Shown: piece after piece, positions 17,475 to 26,406 of the stretch
How the letters are laid out: each line of letters begins with the position of its first letter
How positions within the stretch are numbered: position 1 is the first letter of the stretch
Origin: Pantoea trifolii
GTDB taxonomy: Bacteria > Pseudomonadota > Gammaproteobacteria > Enterobacterales > Enterobacteriaceae
Assembly: GCF_024506435.1 (NCBI RefSeq)
Contig: NZ_JANIET010000001.1
Span: forward strand, 2,666,001-2,730,000
Direction: 5' to 3'
DNA: 64,000 bases
Notes under the pieces: model-generated
Databases searched by the model: none
What the model was told of the DNA's origin: nothing
What the model saw: the letters and a program-made list of their open reading frames with translations, nothing else
Program-made: the position numbers and the translations under genes

Positions 17475-18000
17475 TTGAAGTTACCTTTTTTTTCCATTCA
17501 TTTTTCAAGAGGCCAAAACATATTACATCATGGTATTTTACGCCGTCATAATGCTCATCGCGTAGAACACCTTCTTCAGTAAAAAAAAATTTATTATGTA
17601 GATGAAGTGACCGTTGATTAAAGTCGATTACGCGAGCACTAATTTTATGTAGATTTAAAGATTCGAAAGCGTATTTTAAAACGTTCAAAGCCATTTGCTG
17701 CCCAGTTCCCCTCGGAGAAGATGGATCCACATAGAATCCCCATTCAGCAACGCCTCCTTTCAATACTGATAACTGGACAAAGCCAACACTGAATTTGTTC
17801 TTTTCAAAAATGAGAAGATGTTTTTTCTCATCTTTTACAGTCCGCTTGAACCATGCTTGATGATCAGCTAATGCAATGACATCGCTATTAAACATAAAAT
17901 GCCTAATTTTATCATCATTGCGCCATTGCAAGATGATGTCTAAATCTTCTTCCTGTAACTGCCGGAGGTTATTACTATTAGACGATAGAAACTCGATCAT
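17467..18000 (-). CDS. pseH: UDP-4-amino-4,6-dideoxy-N-acetyl-L-altrosamine N-acetyltransferase
   Basis: 177 residues, a GNAT-fold acetyltransferase: NLRQLQEEDLDIILQWRND at the N-terminus, VAEWGFYVDPSSPRGTGQQMA with the acetyl-CoA pyrophosphate loop near residues 85-105, and KISARVIDFNQRSLHLHNKF. PseH acetylates the 4-amino group produced by PseC, using acetyl-CoA. The identification depends mainly on its place in the pse gene string (C-F-G-H-I), because GNAT proteins are divergent. Its start overlaps the pseG stop by four bases (ATGA), and it overlaps pseI by 8 bp. Confidence 0.9.
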   Translation of the reverse strand: MIEFLSSNSNNLRQLQEEDLDIILQWRNDDKIRHFMFNSDVIALADHQAWFKRTVKDEKKHLLIFEKNKFSVGFVQLSVLKGGVAEWGFYVDPSSPRGTGQQMALNVLKYAFESLNLHKISARVIDFNQRSLHLHNKFFFTEEGVLRDEHYDGVKYHDVICFGLLKNEWKKKVTSNA

Positions 18001-19097
18001 CTTAACTTCTCCAATTCAGTTACCACTTTCTCTGCTCCTTTACCATCGGTGAGCAAAGAACTAAAATATGACATTTGTTCTAAAATCTCTGGGTTTTCGT
18101 GGATAAGATCAAAACAATGAATTATTTTATTTTTCACATTTTCTTCTAAATTGATAATAAATGCTGCATTACTTTTTAATAAATTTTCAGCAATTATTTT
18201 CTGATTATCAGCAACAACTATCATTATTGTAGGTACTCCCATGGCACATCTTTCCCATGCGGAAGAACCTGCTGCACCTATAGCAATGTCACTGTGACTG
18301 AGCAGTTTGGCCATTTCCGTTGTATCAACGAAGAGATTGTAATTCCATGGAAGTTTATCTGCATTACTTCGAACAACTTCGATCCATGGTGATTTCCCCC
18401 CCATGACAATGGTTAGCTCACATTCATCAGGTAGACCACATTCCGAAAGAGAGTCCATAACCTCGGAAGTAATGTTGTCTTTATCAATACCGCCCAAAGA
18501 TATTAATATAGATGTTAACTTCCCTCTTTCTTTTTTATTAATACTTGCGTTTCTGTATTCTGAAAACTCATCTCTTAGCAAAGAATAGCCTGGCCCAAAG
18601 AGTGTTATACATTTTTCTGGCAATAATAATTTATAGTCATCCCATGAACGCCCTGCATTCTGATCCAGAATAAAATTGCAAAAATGCTTTCTATTAGCTA
18701 AATCATCAATGACAGCAATATAAGTCGTTGAAGCTTTGACTGCAGATTCCCAGACAATATCTAAAGCGTAGTGGTCGATAATAATTAAATTAACGGTGAT
18801 ATTATCTAAAATCTCTAATGTTTCTTTTGAATCAATTTCTTGAGTGCATCCTAGCCAATCTTCATATCCCTTTGATGCATCATTCACGGCATATTCATTA
18901 GATGGGAGTATTAAACATCTAAATCCTCTTTTTTCTATTGCGTTAATAGCGTTCCCTGGATGTGGTCGAGTGACAAAATAACAAATTGCACCTCTTTTTG
19001 AGAGTTCATCCGCAAGAGTCAAACACCGCATAACATGCCCGGTGCCAATGCTCAGCGATGCATCAACACGAAAAACCACATTTTTCCCAAAAAACAT
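17997..19097 (-). CDS. pseG: UDP-2,4-diacetamido-2,4,6-trideoxy-beta-L-altropyranose hydrolase
   Basis: 366 residues, a GT-B-like hydrolase. The start FRVDASLSIGTGHVMRCLTLADEL is the hallmark of PseG, with the catalytic His in GTGHVMRC near residue 20. IDDLANR near 130, ILISLGGIDKDN near 195 and IAIGAAGSSAWERCAMGVPTI near 272 follow. PseG removes UDP from the diacetamido sugar so that PseI can act. It lies 2 bp after pseF and overlaps pseH by four bases. The protein is slightly long for the family, whose members are usually 275-360 residues. Confidence 0.93.
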   Translation of the reverse strand: MFFGKNVVFRVDASLSIGTGHVMRCLTLADELSKRGAICYFVTRPHPGNAINAIEKRGFRCLILPSNEYAVNDASKGYEDWLGCTQEIDSKETLEILDNITVNLIIIDHYALDIVWESAVKASTTYIAVIDDLANRKHFCNFILDQNAGRSWDDYKLLLPEKCITLFGPGYSLLRDEFSEYRNASINKKERGKLTSILISLGGIDKDNITSEVMDSLSECGLPDECELTIVMGGKSPWIEVVRSNADKLPWNYNLFVDTTEMAKLLSHSDIAIGAAGSSAWERCAMGVPTIMIVVADNQKIIAENLLKSNAAFIINLEENVKNKIIHCFDLIHENPEILEQMSYFSSLLTDGKGAEKVVTELEKLR

Positions 19098-19099
19098 AT

Positions 19100-19789
19100 T
19101 TAGCCTCTATTAAGCAAGTAAAAGAGCTGCTCAGCTCTGTCCCAGTCTTCCTGTGTATCTATATCCTGCACGCGTGTACGAGGAAGTATAACTGGCACCG
19201 AGCTGCTGCTAAAAATCGGCCGTTGATTTAACCATGCTTGTGATGTTCCCCAATAGAACTGCCCTGCATCATGTAGCGCTTCTTCGAGATCCTGTGAACG
19301 AGTATTGTAGTGCTCGGGAAAAAACATTTCAGTTCTGCCCTGAGAATTAACTTTTATCGCTCGCTGTATTGGAAAAGGGTAATGCGTTACAGAAAATGCA
19401 TAATCAGATTTATGAACAATCAGTTCTTGCAAGCCTTTAATCAAGTCTTCCGAAGTGATGAATGGAGCTGTAGCATAGATGCAACATGCAGCAGTAACTT
19501 TCTGAACGTTGTCTTCAATCCATTTAACTGCATGAGAAATAACCGGCACAGTCCCAGTAAAATCATCTGATAACTCTCTAGGCCTGAGAAAAGGAACCTC
19601 AACGCCATATGCCCGAACAACATCAGCAATTTCTTCATCATCTGTTGACACAATAATTTTGTCAAAAATCATGCTTTTTTGAGCTGAAAGAATTGAATGA
19701 GCAATCATTGGCATGCCACAGAATTCACGTATGTTTTTTCTCGGAATTCGTTTACTCCCACCACGGGCTGGGATCACAGCAACTTTCAT
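19100..19789 (-). CDS. pseF: CMP-pseudaminic acid cytidylyltransferase
   Basis: 229 residues of the NeuA/KdsB nucleotidyltransferase family. The N-terminal CTP-binding motif AVIPARGGSKRIPRKNI is complete, followed by IIVSTDDEEIADVVRAYG, LRPRELSDDFTGT and VQDIDTQEDWDRAE near the C-terminus. PseF activates pseudaminic acid with CTP to CMP-Pse, the donor used by the transferase. The ATG overlaps the pseC stop by four bases. Related NeuA or LegF enzymes use other nonulosonates; the flanking pse genes decide the call. Confidence 0.93.
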   Translation of the reverse strand: MKVAVIPARGGSKRIPRKNIREFCGMPMIAHSILSAQKSMIFDKIIVSTDDEEIADVVRAYGVEVPFLRPRELSDDFTGTVPVISHAVKWIEDNVQKVTAACCIYATAPFITSEDLIKGLQELIVHKSDYAFSVTHYPFPIQRAIKVNSQGRTEMFFPEHYNTRSQDLEEALHDAGQFYWGTSQAWLNQRPIFSSSSVPVILPRTRVQDIDTQEDWDRAEQLFYLLNRG

Positions 19790-20946
19790 GACATCAATGC
19801 TTCTTTAAGCACATTAACAACCTCATTTTGTTGTTCAATTGTTAATGTTGGATACATTGGGATACTAATTGCTTCCAGGTAATATTGCTCAGATTCTGGA
19901 TAATCCCCTGGCTTGAAGCCCATTTTTTCATAATATGGTTGTGTATGAACAGGAATATAATGCAGATTAACAATTATTTCCTTGCTACGCATATAGTTGA
20001 ATACTTCAAGATGTGTTTTATTAATTCTATTTAGTTGCAAACGAATAACGTAAAGATGCAAACCAGAATAACTATCAGGGTGCTGCCATGGCACAGTTAC
20101 TGCAACGTCAGAAAAAAGCTCATCATATCTCTGCGCAATAGCATGCCTGCGAGCTACATACTCATCAAGCCTGTTAATCTGACTGGCTCCCAATGCTGCT
20201 TGCATATCTGTCATACGATAGTTATAGCCAAGAGCAACCTGCTGATAATACCAAGGCCCATCCATTTCCTTTGTCATCAACTCAGGCTCACGAGTAATGC
20301 CATGACTTCTTAACAGACCCAATTGTGTAGCCAACTCATCATCATTTGTCACTGCCATACCGCCTTCAGCAGTGGTAATGATTTTCACTGGGTGAAAACT
20401 GAAAATCGTAATATCGCTAAATTCGCAATTACCAATTGGCTTATTTTTATACTTCCCGCCAATAGCATGAGATGCATCCTCAATGATACGGAAGCCATAT
20501 TCTTTGGACAATTTATGGATTGCTTCCATATTGCATGGTTGCCCAGAAAGATGAACTGGAACTACTACCTTAGGCAGTCGATTTTCTTTTTTTGCTCTGA
20601 CTAACTTTTCCTCTAATTTTTCGGGGCATAGGTTGTAAGTTCTTGCATCGATGTCAACAAAGTCAACTTTTGCACCACAATAGAGCGCACAATTTGCTGA
20701 AGCGACAAAGGTATTCGGTGTCGTCCACAACCAGTCACCTTTGCCCAAACCTAAAGCTAAGCAGGCTATATGTAAAGCTGATGTGGCGCTATTAACTGCA
20801 ACGGCATGTTTAACATTGCAATAATTTATCACCGATTGTTCAAAACGAGTAATAGCAGGACCCTGGGTAAGATTAGTTGATTTTAAAACTTCGACAACCG
20901 CATCAATATCAGCCTGTGTGATATCTTGTTGACCATATCTTATCAT
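19786..20946 (-). CDS. pseC: UDP-4-amino-4,6-dideoxy-N-acetyl-beta-L-altrosamine transaminase
   Basis: 386 residues, a DegT/DnrJ/EryC1 PLP-dependent aminotransferase. Motifs are AVNSATSALHIACLALGLGKGDWLWTTPNTF split over residues 52-82, EDASHAIGGKY near 160 and FSFHPVKIITTAEGG near 184, containing the PLP lysine. PseC aminates the 4-keto-L-arabino sugar made by a 5-inverting UDP-GlcNAc 4,6-dehydratase. The dehydratase pseB, normally directly upstream, is missing; the next gene upstream is wzx after 98 bp. FnlA at 11426-12469 may make the substrate. PseC begins the compact pse string. Confidence 0.93.
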   Translation of the reverse strand: MIRYGQQDITQADIDAVVEVLKSTNLTQGPAITRFEQSVINYCNVKHAVAVNSATSALHIACLALGLGKGDWLWTTPNTFVASANCALYCGAKVDFVDIDARTYNLCPEKLEEKLVRAKKENRLPKVVVPVHLSGQPCNMEAIHKLSKEYGFRIIEDASHAIGGKYKNKPIGNCEFSDITIFSFHPVKIITTAEGGMAVTNDDELATQLGLLRSHGITREPELMTKEMDGPWYYQQVALGYNYRMTDMQAALGASQINRLDEYVARRHAIAQRYDELFSDVAVTVPWQHPDSYSGLHLYVIRLQLNRINKTHLEVFNYMRSKEIIVNLHYIPVHTQPYYEKMGFKPGDYPESEQYYLEAISIPMYPTLTIEQQNEVVNVLKEALMS

Positions 20947-21044
20947 ATTGAAGTCCAGTTTATTCCGTGTATTAATGTTTTGTTAGATTATCTAATTGGT
21001 AGAGTGAATATAACGATAAGATTTATTTCTTATCAACTGCTCAG

Positions 21045-22271
21045 TTAACTTGATTTTCGTTCAATAACTAACGCTAGCGTCTTGAAAATGAAAATATAAA
21101 GAAAGGCAACATTGAGACCCAACGGCACACATAATATTGCACTCCATTTAGAAATAGTTACTGTAGCTAATGCGAAAACTATCATAGATGTGACATGACT
21201 GATTATAATAATTTTGTCTTCACCTTTTGCATACAATGCATAGTGTGAAATCATTCCTAACGCATTGAAAATCGTAGCTGACATCAATACGTAGTAAATA
21301 TCAAGATATTCAAAGTAAACGGTTTTTCCAGTCCACTTTAGTAAGTAGGGCATAACCAGTAAACTGACTGCCACGAAAACAATTGTTAATAATATCGTCG
21401 AAAGTGTCATTTTAGATAACTGTTTGCTGAATTCAGTTTTTTTATTGTCGTTGTGTAGTTTAATTAGTGTAGGGTAACTGAATGAAAATACACCTGCATC
21501 CAGGAACGTCATTAAGGTACTAGCCATACCTATAAATAGTACGTAGGCTCCCACTACATCCAACCCATTGAGACTCTGAATCCAGTAACGATCAACTGTC
21601 TGTATACCGCGTAAAGCTAATGTGGCAATTAAAAAGATGCCACTGGTTTGTATTCCTAATTTAATCCAGTGATAATCAATTTTATCTCGCCACCCGCCCA
21701 TACCAACTTTATGAAGGCAAAGAAGTCCTAAGACAAATGTTAGCACTCCAGATGCAAGCCATAATGCAAAAACAAACTCAAGCGTTCTTAATACTGGATA
21801 GAACATCATAAGAACTACTACAATTATTGCCCACAGACCTTGTCTTAGGAACAATAAAACACTTGCTACAGTTTGCTTATGAATCGCAATAAGTAATCTA
21901 GAAATCTCTTGATTCAAATGCTCAAAAAATAAAATAACAAAAAACCACAAAGTTTGAATTATAGTGATTTTTTGCAATGCAATCAAAAACACTAATGCAA
22001 TCAAGAGAAATACATATAAAACAGAAGAGACGCATGCTTGATTTTTAAGGAACCCGCCCCATCTTTTTTTGTCATTTTTGAGGATCTCGCGTGTTGTAAA
22101 CACATAAAAATCGAGTCCAACGAAATACAATGCATAGCCTACTGTGGCAGTGAATATTCCATATGCACCTAAAATAGATGGTTCTAAATACTTAGCCAAA
22201 AAGAATATAAATAGAAATCGACTTATTAAAGTAAGGCCTCTTAATGTTACATTAAAAATTCTTTTATTCAT
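21045..22271 (-). CDS. wzx: O-antigen flippase Wzx
   Basis: 408 residues, MATE/PST-like membrane protein with about 12 hydrophobic segments. The first is LTLISRFLFIFFLAKYLEPS, and the polar linker DNDKKRWGGF falls early as in other Wzx proteins. Wzx moves the undecaprenyl-linked O-unit across the inner membrane. As first gene of the O-antigen operon it lies 152 bp downstream of the ops element, with AGGT as a weak ribosome-binding site. A separate EPS flippase is encoded at 25066-26406, so the two pathways do not share it. Confidence 0.88.
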   Translation of the reverse strand: MNKRIFNVTLRGLTLISRFLFIFFLAKYLEPSILGAYGIFTATVGYALYFVGLDFYVFTTREILKNDKKRWGGFLKNQACVSSVLYVFLLIALVFLIALQKITIIQTLWFFVILFFEHLNQEISRLLIAIHKQTVASVLLFLRQGLWAIIVVVLMMFYPVLRTLEFVFALWLASGVLTFVLGLLCLHKVGMGGWRDKIDYHWIKLGIQTSGIFLIATLALRGIQTVDRYWIQSLNGLDVVGAYVLFIGMASTLMTFLDAGVFSFSYPTLIKLHNDNKKTEFSKQLSKMTLSTILLTIVFVAVSLLVMPYLLKWTGKTVYFEYLDIYYVLMSATIFNALGMISHYALYAKGEDKIIIISHVTSMIVFALATVTISKWSAILCVPLGLNVAFLYIFIFKTLALVIERKSS

Positions 22272-22422
22272 TAATTTGACCTAAAAAAACACTTGGATAG
22301 GTAGCAGCAAGGCTTTTATTGTGTACACATAAGCTGTTAGCATCTTTGTATGCTTATAAGTATTCAAACTCATCATTTGATAATTGTGTGATATTAATCA
22401 ACAAAAACAGACAACCAATTGG

Positions 22423-22461
22423 CACGCTACCGCCCCTGGCTTACGGCAACCACACGCCTTT
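22423..22461 (-). promoter_or_regulatory. JUMPstart with ops element (RfaH recruitment) for the O-antigen operon
   Basis: Read on the minus strand, the segment ends in AAGCCAGGGGCGGTAGCGTG (22442-22423), containing the exact ops core GGCGGTAGCGTG at 22434-22423. Twenty-one bases match the 3' part of the 39-bp JUMPstart; the 5' part is diverged. RfaH binds RNA polymerase paused at ops and lets it read through long operons without early termination. The element lies in the 5' leader, 152 bp before wzx. Confidence 0.93.
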
Positions 22462-22721
22462 ACTTCTCTGTATTTGCCAAAACGACTAACAATGCCCACC
22501 ATGCTTACAACCATTTTAAATCAATCTAACCTGAAGATTCATCCTTACATCGTACAACAAATGAAAAAAAATCCGCTTTAACAAAATTCCTAATATAACT
22601 AATCTCACTAACTGCCTTCATTGTACAAACACCACACAATCAGTTCATTTATCAGCCAACCACTCTAATATCTCACTCATCTCACGTAATCACTTTGGTA
22701 AGTTTAACTAAATCTATAAAT

Positions 22722-22748
22722 AAAAAAAGGCCTCTGTTTCCAGAAGCC
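22722..22748 (-). terminator. Intrinsic terminator of galE
   Basis: On the minus strand, a stem GGCTTCTG / CAGAGGCC with one mismatch and a 4-base loop is followed by seven T. It lies 74 bp after the galE stop codon. Confidence 0.82.
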
Positions 22749-22821
22749 ATTTCAATTGATTTAAACTACCTGATGGTGGTCATAGTTACAACGCTTTAAC
22801 TGCACAAAGTTAGGTCGGCTT

Positions 22822-23835
22822 TCACGCAAACCCATTCGGATTCTTACTCTGCCAGTTCCACGTATCACGCATCATGGCATCAATCCCGCGCGTCACACGC
22901 CAGTCCAACTCAGTATTTGCGAGACTTGCATCTGCCCAGAACGCTGGCAAATCGCCGTCACGGCGTGGCTTAAACTCGAACGGAATCGGCTTACCGGACG
23001 CTTTCTCAAACGCCTTGATCATCTCCAGCACGGAGAAGCCCACGCCGCCACCGAGGTTGTAAGCTTTGTAGCCTTCAACCTTGGCTAAGTGGTCCAGCGC
23101 TTTCAGGTGCCCTTCTGCCAGGTCGACAACGTGAATGTAGTCGCGCTGTGCGGTGCCATCCGGCGTGTCGTAATCATCGCCAAACACGCCCAGCTTCTCC
23201 AGACGGCCAATCGCCACCTGCGCGATATACGGCAGCAGGTTGTTAGGAATGCCGGTTGGATCTTCACCGATTTCGCCAGATTCATGCGCGCCAACCGGGT
23301 TGAAGTAGCGCAGCGCGATGGCTTTGAAGTTCGGGTCCGCTTTAGCGAAGTCGCGCATCACGAATTCGATCATCAGCTTCGAGGTGCCGTACGGGCTGGT
23401 AGTTCCACCGATTGGCGTGGTTTCCACGTAAGGAACCGGTGCATCCGCGCCATAAACGGTCGCAGATGAGCTGAAGATGAAGTTCCACACGCCAGCAGCG
23501 CGCATCTCTTCCAGCAGCACCACGGTGCCAGCCACGTTGTTTTCGTAGTATTCCAGCGGCATGCGCGTGGATTCGCCAACGGCTTTCAACGCAGCGAAGT
23601 GAATCACGGCACTGATGTCGTTGGTGGCAAACAGGTCACGCAGGCAGGCGCGATCGCGGATGTCGCCTTCAACGAACACCGCTTTTTTACCTGAGAGCTT
23701 TTCCACGCGGTTAATGGCTTCGCGGGAAGCATTGCAAAGGTTATCCAGGACCACAACGTCGTCGCCACGCTCCAACAGCGCCAGCACCGTATGGGAGCCG
23801 ATGTAACCCGCTCCGCCCGTTACCAAAATAGCCAT
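22822..23835 (-). CDS. galE: UDP-glucose 4-epimerase
   Basis: 337 residues, full length. It interconverts UDP-glucose and UDP-galactose with bound NAD. The N-terminal LVTGGAGYIGSHTVLALLER binds NAD; FSSSATVYG (catalytic Ser/Thr) and SPYGTSKLMIE with the YxxxK pair follow, then RYFNPVGAHESGEIGEDP. Placed next to galF and the EPS operon, it supplies UDP-galactose for a galactose-rich polysaccharide started by WbaP. It follows galF after 48 bp and ends in its own terminator, so galF-galE is probably a small separate unit. GC-rich composition contrasts with the O-antigen block next to it. Confidence 0.97.
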   Translation of the reverse strand: MAILVTGGAGYIGSHTVLALLERGDDVVVLDNLCNASREAINRVEKLSGKKAVFVEGDIRDRACLRDLFATNDISAVIHFAALKAVGESTRMPLEYYENNVAGTVVLLEEMRAAGVWNFIFSSSATVYGADAPVPYVETTPIGGTTSPYGTSKLMIEFVMRDFAKADPNFKAIALRYFNPVGAHESGEIGEDPTGIPNNLLPYIAQVAIGRLEKLGVFGDDYDTPDGTAQRDYIHVVDLAEGHLKALDHLAKVEGYKAYNLGGGVGFSVLEMIKAFEKASGKPIPFEFKPRRDGDLPAFWADASLANTELDWRVTRGIDAMMRDTWNWQSKNPNGFA

Positions 23836-23883
23836 GTGTACTCCTTTAAACCGCGCTAATGGCGCGGTAGAGAATGAGGAAGC

Positions 23884-24777
23884 TTATTTCGCCAGGATTT
23901 TCTGAATGGATTCGCGGAAATCGCGGCCCTGATCGTTGTTACGCAAGCCGTAAGAGACGAATGCCTGCATGTAACCAAGTTTACGACCGCAATCATAACT
24001 GGTTCCGGTCAGCAGTTGCACATCAACCGGCTTCTTCTTGCTCAGGGAGGCGATAGCATCGGTCAGCTGAATACGGCCCCATGCGCCTGGCTCGGTGCGC
24101 TCCAGCTCTTCCCAGATATCTGCAGAAAGCACGTAACGGCCAACTGCCGTCAGATCAGAGTCGGTTGAGCCCGCTTCTGGCTTCTCGATAAAGCTGGTGA
24201 TGGTGCTGATATCGCCTGGGTTATCAATCGGCTGTTCGGTGGTCAGCACGCCGTATTCGGTGAGATCTGCGCCTGGCATGTGTTTCGCCAAAACCTGGCT
24301 GTGGCCGGTATCTTCGAAGCGAGCCACCATTGAGGCGAGGTTATAACGCAGGTGGTCAGCGGTAGAGTCATCCAGCAGCACGTCTGGCAGCACCACCACA
24401 AATGGGTTGTCACCAATCATTGGACGCGCGCACAGCACGGAGTGGCCCAGACCCAACGGGTTAGCCTGACGCACGTTCATGATAGTCACGCCCGGCGGAC
24501 AGATTGACTGCACTTCGCTCAGCAGCTGACGTTTAACGCGCGCTTCGAGCAGCGCTTCCAGCTCGTAGGTGGTATCGAAGTGGTTTTCCACTGCATTTTT
24601 GGAAGCATGGGTGACCAGCACAATCTCCTTGATGCCAGCCGCGACGCATTCGTCAACAATGTATTGAATCATTGGTTTATCGACGATTGGCAGCATCTCT
24701 TTCGGAATGGCTTTGGTCGCAGGAAGCATATGCATACCGAGGCCCGCAACGGGGATTACTGCTTTAAGCTTGGTCAT
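23884..24777 (-). CDS. galF: UTP-glucose-1-phosphate uridylyltransferase-like protein GalF
   Basis: 297 residues, the length of E. coli GalF. The N-terminal nucleotide loop reads [20 protein letters not shown]; the GMHM variant distinguishes GalF from GalU, which has [23 protein letters not shown] and [20 protein letters not shown] follow. GalF is a weak or regulatory homologue of GalU and marks the start of capsule/O-antigen regions in enterobacteria. Here it is the boundary between the EPS operon and galE/O-antigen. The 288-bp gap upstream (24778-25065) should hold its promoter. A separate galU elsewhere is expected for UDP-glucose supply. Confidence 0.95.
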   Translation of the reverse strand: MTKLKAVIPVAGLGMHMLPATKAIPKEMLPIVDKPMIQYIVDECVAAGIKEIVLVTHASKNAVENHFDTTYELEALLEARVKRQLLSEVQSICPPGVTIMNVRQANPLGLGHSVLCARPMIGDNPFVVVLPDVLLDDSTADHLRYNLASMVARFEDTGHSQVLAKHMPGADLTEYGVLTTEQPIDNPGDISTITSFIEKPEAGSTDSDLTAVGRYVLSADIWEELERTEPGAWGRIQLTDAIASLSKKKPVDVQLLTGTSYDCGRKLGYMQAFVSYGLRNNDQGRDFRESIQKILAK

Positions 24778-25032
24778 ATTTATTCCATTTCATGAAGTGA
24801 ATACGTGGGGTCGATTATGCAGGATCGGCCGGTCGAGCAAGTATAATCTTTATCTGAAAATCCGACACTAACTCTCTGTCCCGCCATCAAAAATCGCCAA
24901 TTTGGCCGGTAAAAATGCCAGGCTTCCAATGAGAAACGGATGCGCTAAACCGCTGAAAAACCGCGAGAGGATGGAATGAGAGCGACGAAGGAAAAGACCA
25001 GCGATTTTCAGAAAAGTTAACGTGTAGGAATT

Positions 25033-25060
25033 GTAAGGTCACCATTAATGGTGACCTTAC
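25033..25060. repeat. 28-bp perfect palindrome after the EPS flippase gene
   Basis: GTAAGGTCACCAT / ATGGTGACCTTAC with a TA centre, six bases after the wzx stop codon on the minus strand. It can act as a transcription end hairpin, although no T-run follows. It belongs to a family of short GGTCxCCAT palindromes that also occurs at 29083-29102 and 45482-45501. Confidence 0.8.
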
Positions 25061-25065
25061 GAAGG

Positions 25066-26406
25066 TTACAGCCAGCCCTCAAACCATTCCGGCATTACGA
25101 ACAGGTTGAAGTGGTTTACCAGCATCATCAGCGCGACAAACACCACCGACACTGAAACCCACTGGCGCGCATACGGCATAAAGCGGATGCCAATCACTGG
25201 CTTGATAAAGAACGGATGCGCGAAGGCAGAAATCAGTACCTGCGAGATCGACAGCGTCAGCGCTACATACAGCACGTTCGGCCAGATGTAGGTTGTCGCC
25301 AGCACCGCGACCACCACCAGGCTCGCCACAATGTTCCAATAGAACTCAACATTGGTGCGGCCGTTGGCCTGCGAAATTGCGCCGGTTAAGCCGCCCATCG
25401 GACGCAGCATGCCAAACAGCAGCATCAGCGGAATCAGATGGTAAACCTGCTCATGCGAAGCGCCGTACAGCACGCGCACAATCACCGGTGACAGAATGCC
25501 AATCGCCAGATACATCGCGCTGCTGAACAGCATGATGACGAAGGTGCCTTTCAGGAACAGCTTTTTCAGCTGCTCTGGATCGTGCTGCTTCTCAGCAAAG
25601 CGCGGGAGCGCCAGGCGGTTAATCACCGGCGAAACCAGCTTTAGCGGTTGCAGAATCAGCTCTTTTGCCAGCGAGTAAATCCCCAGCATTTCCGCGCCCA
25701 TCACTTTACCGACGATCAGCGCATCCGCCTGCGTACGCAGCTGGTTAATGGTCTGCGAACCGAGCTGATACACGCCATAACGCACCGCGCTGACGAAGGT
25801 TTTGCCGTCGAATTCCCAGGTCGGTCGCCACGATTTCTCGCCGAAGTAGATCATGCAGAGAATACGCGTGAAGGCATTGATGAACAGACCAAGAATCGCC
25901 GCCGCCACGGTGAGCGAGGTGTAATACAGCATCGCGACGGTACACAAGAACGCAAACAGCTTGGTGGCCATCTCAATCTTCGCCAGCGTCACCATGCGTT
26001 TGGTTTTCACATAGTGCGCCTGATACTGCGACAAATGTCCCAGCACCAGGAAGTTGAGGCTGGTGAGCATGATTAAGCCCACCAGCTCCGGCAGGTGATA
26101 GAACCACGCCACCGGATAGGCAATCGCCAGCATAATCAGGCCGGTGCAGAAACTGAGCGACACGTTCACCCAGTAAATGGTGCTCTGCTCGCGGCGATTA
26201 ATGTCCTGGCGATGCACGATGTAGCTGCTCATGCCCATATCCTGCAGCACGGTCGCCACCGCCAGAATCGCATTGATGATCGCCAGTAAACCCAGCTCGT
26301 GCGTTTCCAGTTTGCGCGCCAGAACGGCGAGCTGTAACACCTGAAGCAATGCGGCAAAACAGGTACTACCAAACAGCCAAACGGCCTGTTTTTTTAATCC
26401 GCTCAC
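25066..26406 (-). CDS. amsL: EPS repeat-unit flippase Wzx (AmsL-like)
   Basis: 446 residues with about 12-14 hydrophobic segments, polysaccharide-transport (Wzx/PST) family, starting KKQAVWLFGSTCFAALLQVLQ and containing SSYIVHRQDINRREQSTIYW near residue 60 as in colanic acid and amylovoran flippases. It exports lipid-linked EPS units to the periplasmic face for polymerisation. It is the last gene of the EPS operon, and its start overlaps the amsK stop by four bases. GC content is clearly higher than in the O-antigen wzx, and the two proteins do not look alike, as expected for different substrates. Confidence 0.9.
   Translation of the reverse strand: MSGLKKQAVWLFGSTCFAALLQVLQLAVLARKLETHELGLLAIINAILAVATVLQDMGMSSYIVHRQDINRREQSTIYWVNVSLSFCTGLIMLAIAYPVAWFYHLPELVGLIMLTSLNFLVLGHLSQYQAHYVKTKRMVTLAKIEMATKLFAFLCTVAMLYYTSLTVAAAILGLFINAFTRILCMIYFGEKSWRPTWEFDGKTFVSAVRYGVYQLGSQTINQLRTQADALIVGKVMGAEMLGIYSLAKELILQPLKLVSPVINRLALPRFAEKQHDPEQLKKLFLKGTFVIMLFSSAMYLAIGILSPVIVRVLYGASHEQVYHLIPLMLLFGMLRPMGGLTGAISQANGRTNVEFYWNIVASLVVVAVLATTYIWPNVLYVALTLSISQVLISAFAHPFFIKPVIGIRFMPYARQWVSVSVVFVALMMLVNHFNLFVMPEWFEGWL

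Larger units (their letters stand above)
22272..22821. other. Intergenic region between galE and the O-antigen operon
   Basis: 550 bp without a credible gene. It holds the O-antigen leader (22272-22422), the JUMPstart/ops element (22423-22461), an AT-rich stretch presumed to contain the operon promoter (22462-22720, no clear -10/-35 could be chosen by eye), and the galE terminator (22722-22748). A 65-codon plus-strand frame at 22384 runs through the JUMPstart and is not considered real. Confidence 0.8.

Noticed and set aside
22384..22581. 65-codon plus-strand frame across the JUMPstart
   Set aside because: Overlaps a known regulatory element and has no ribosome-binding site.
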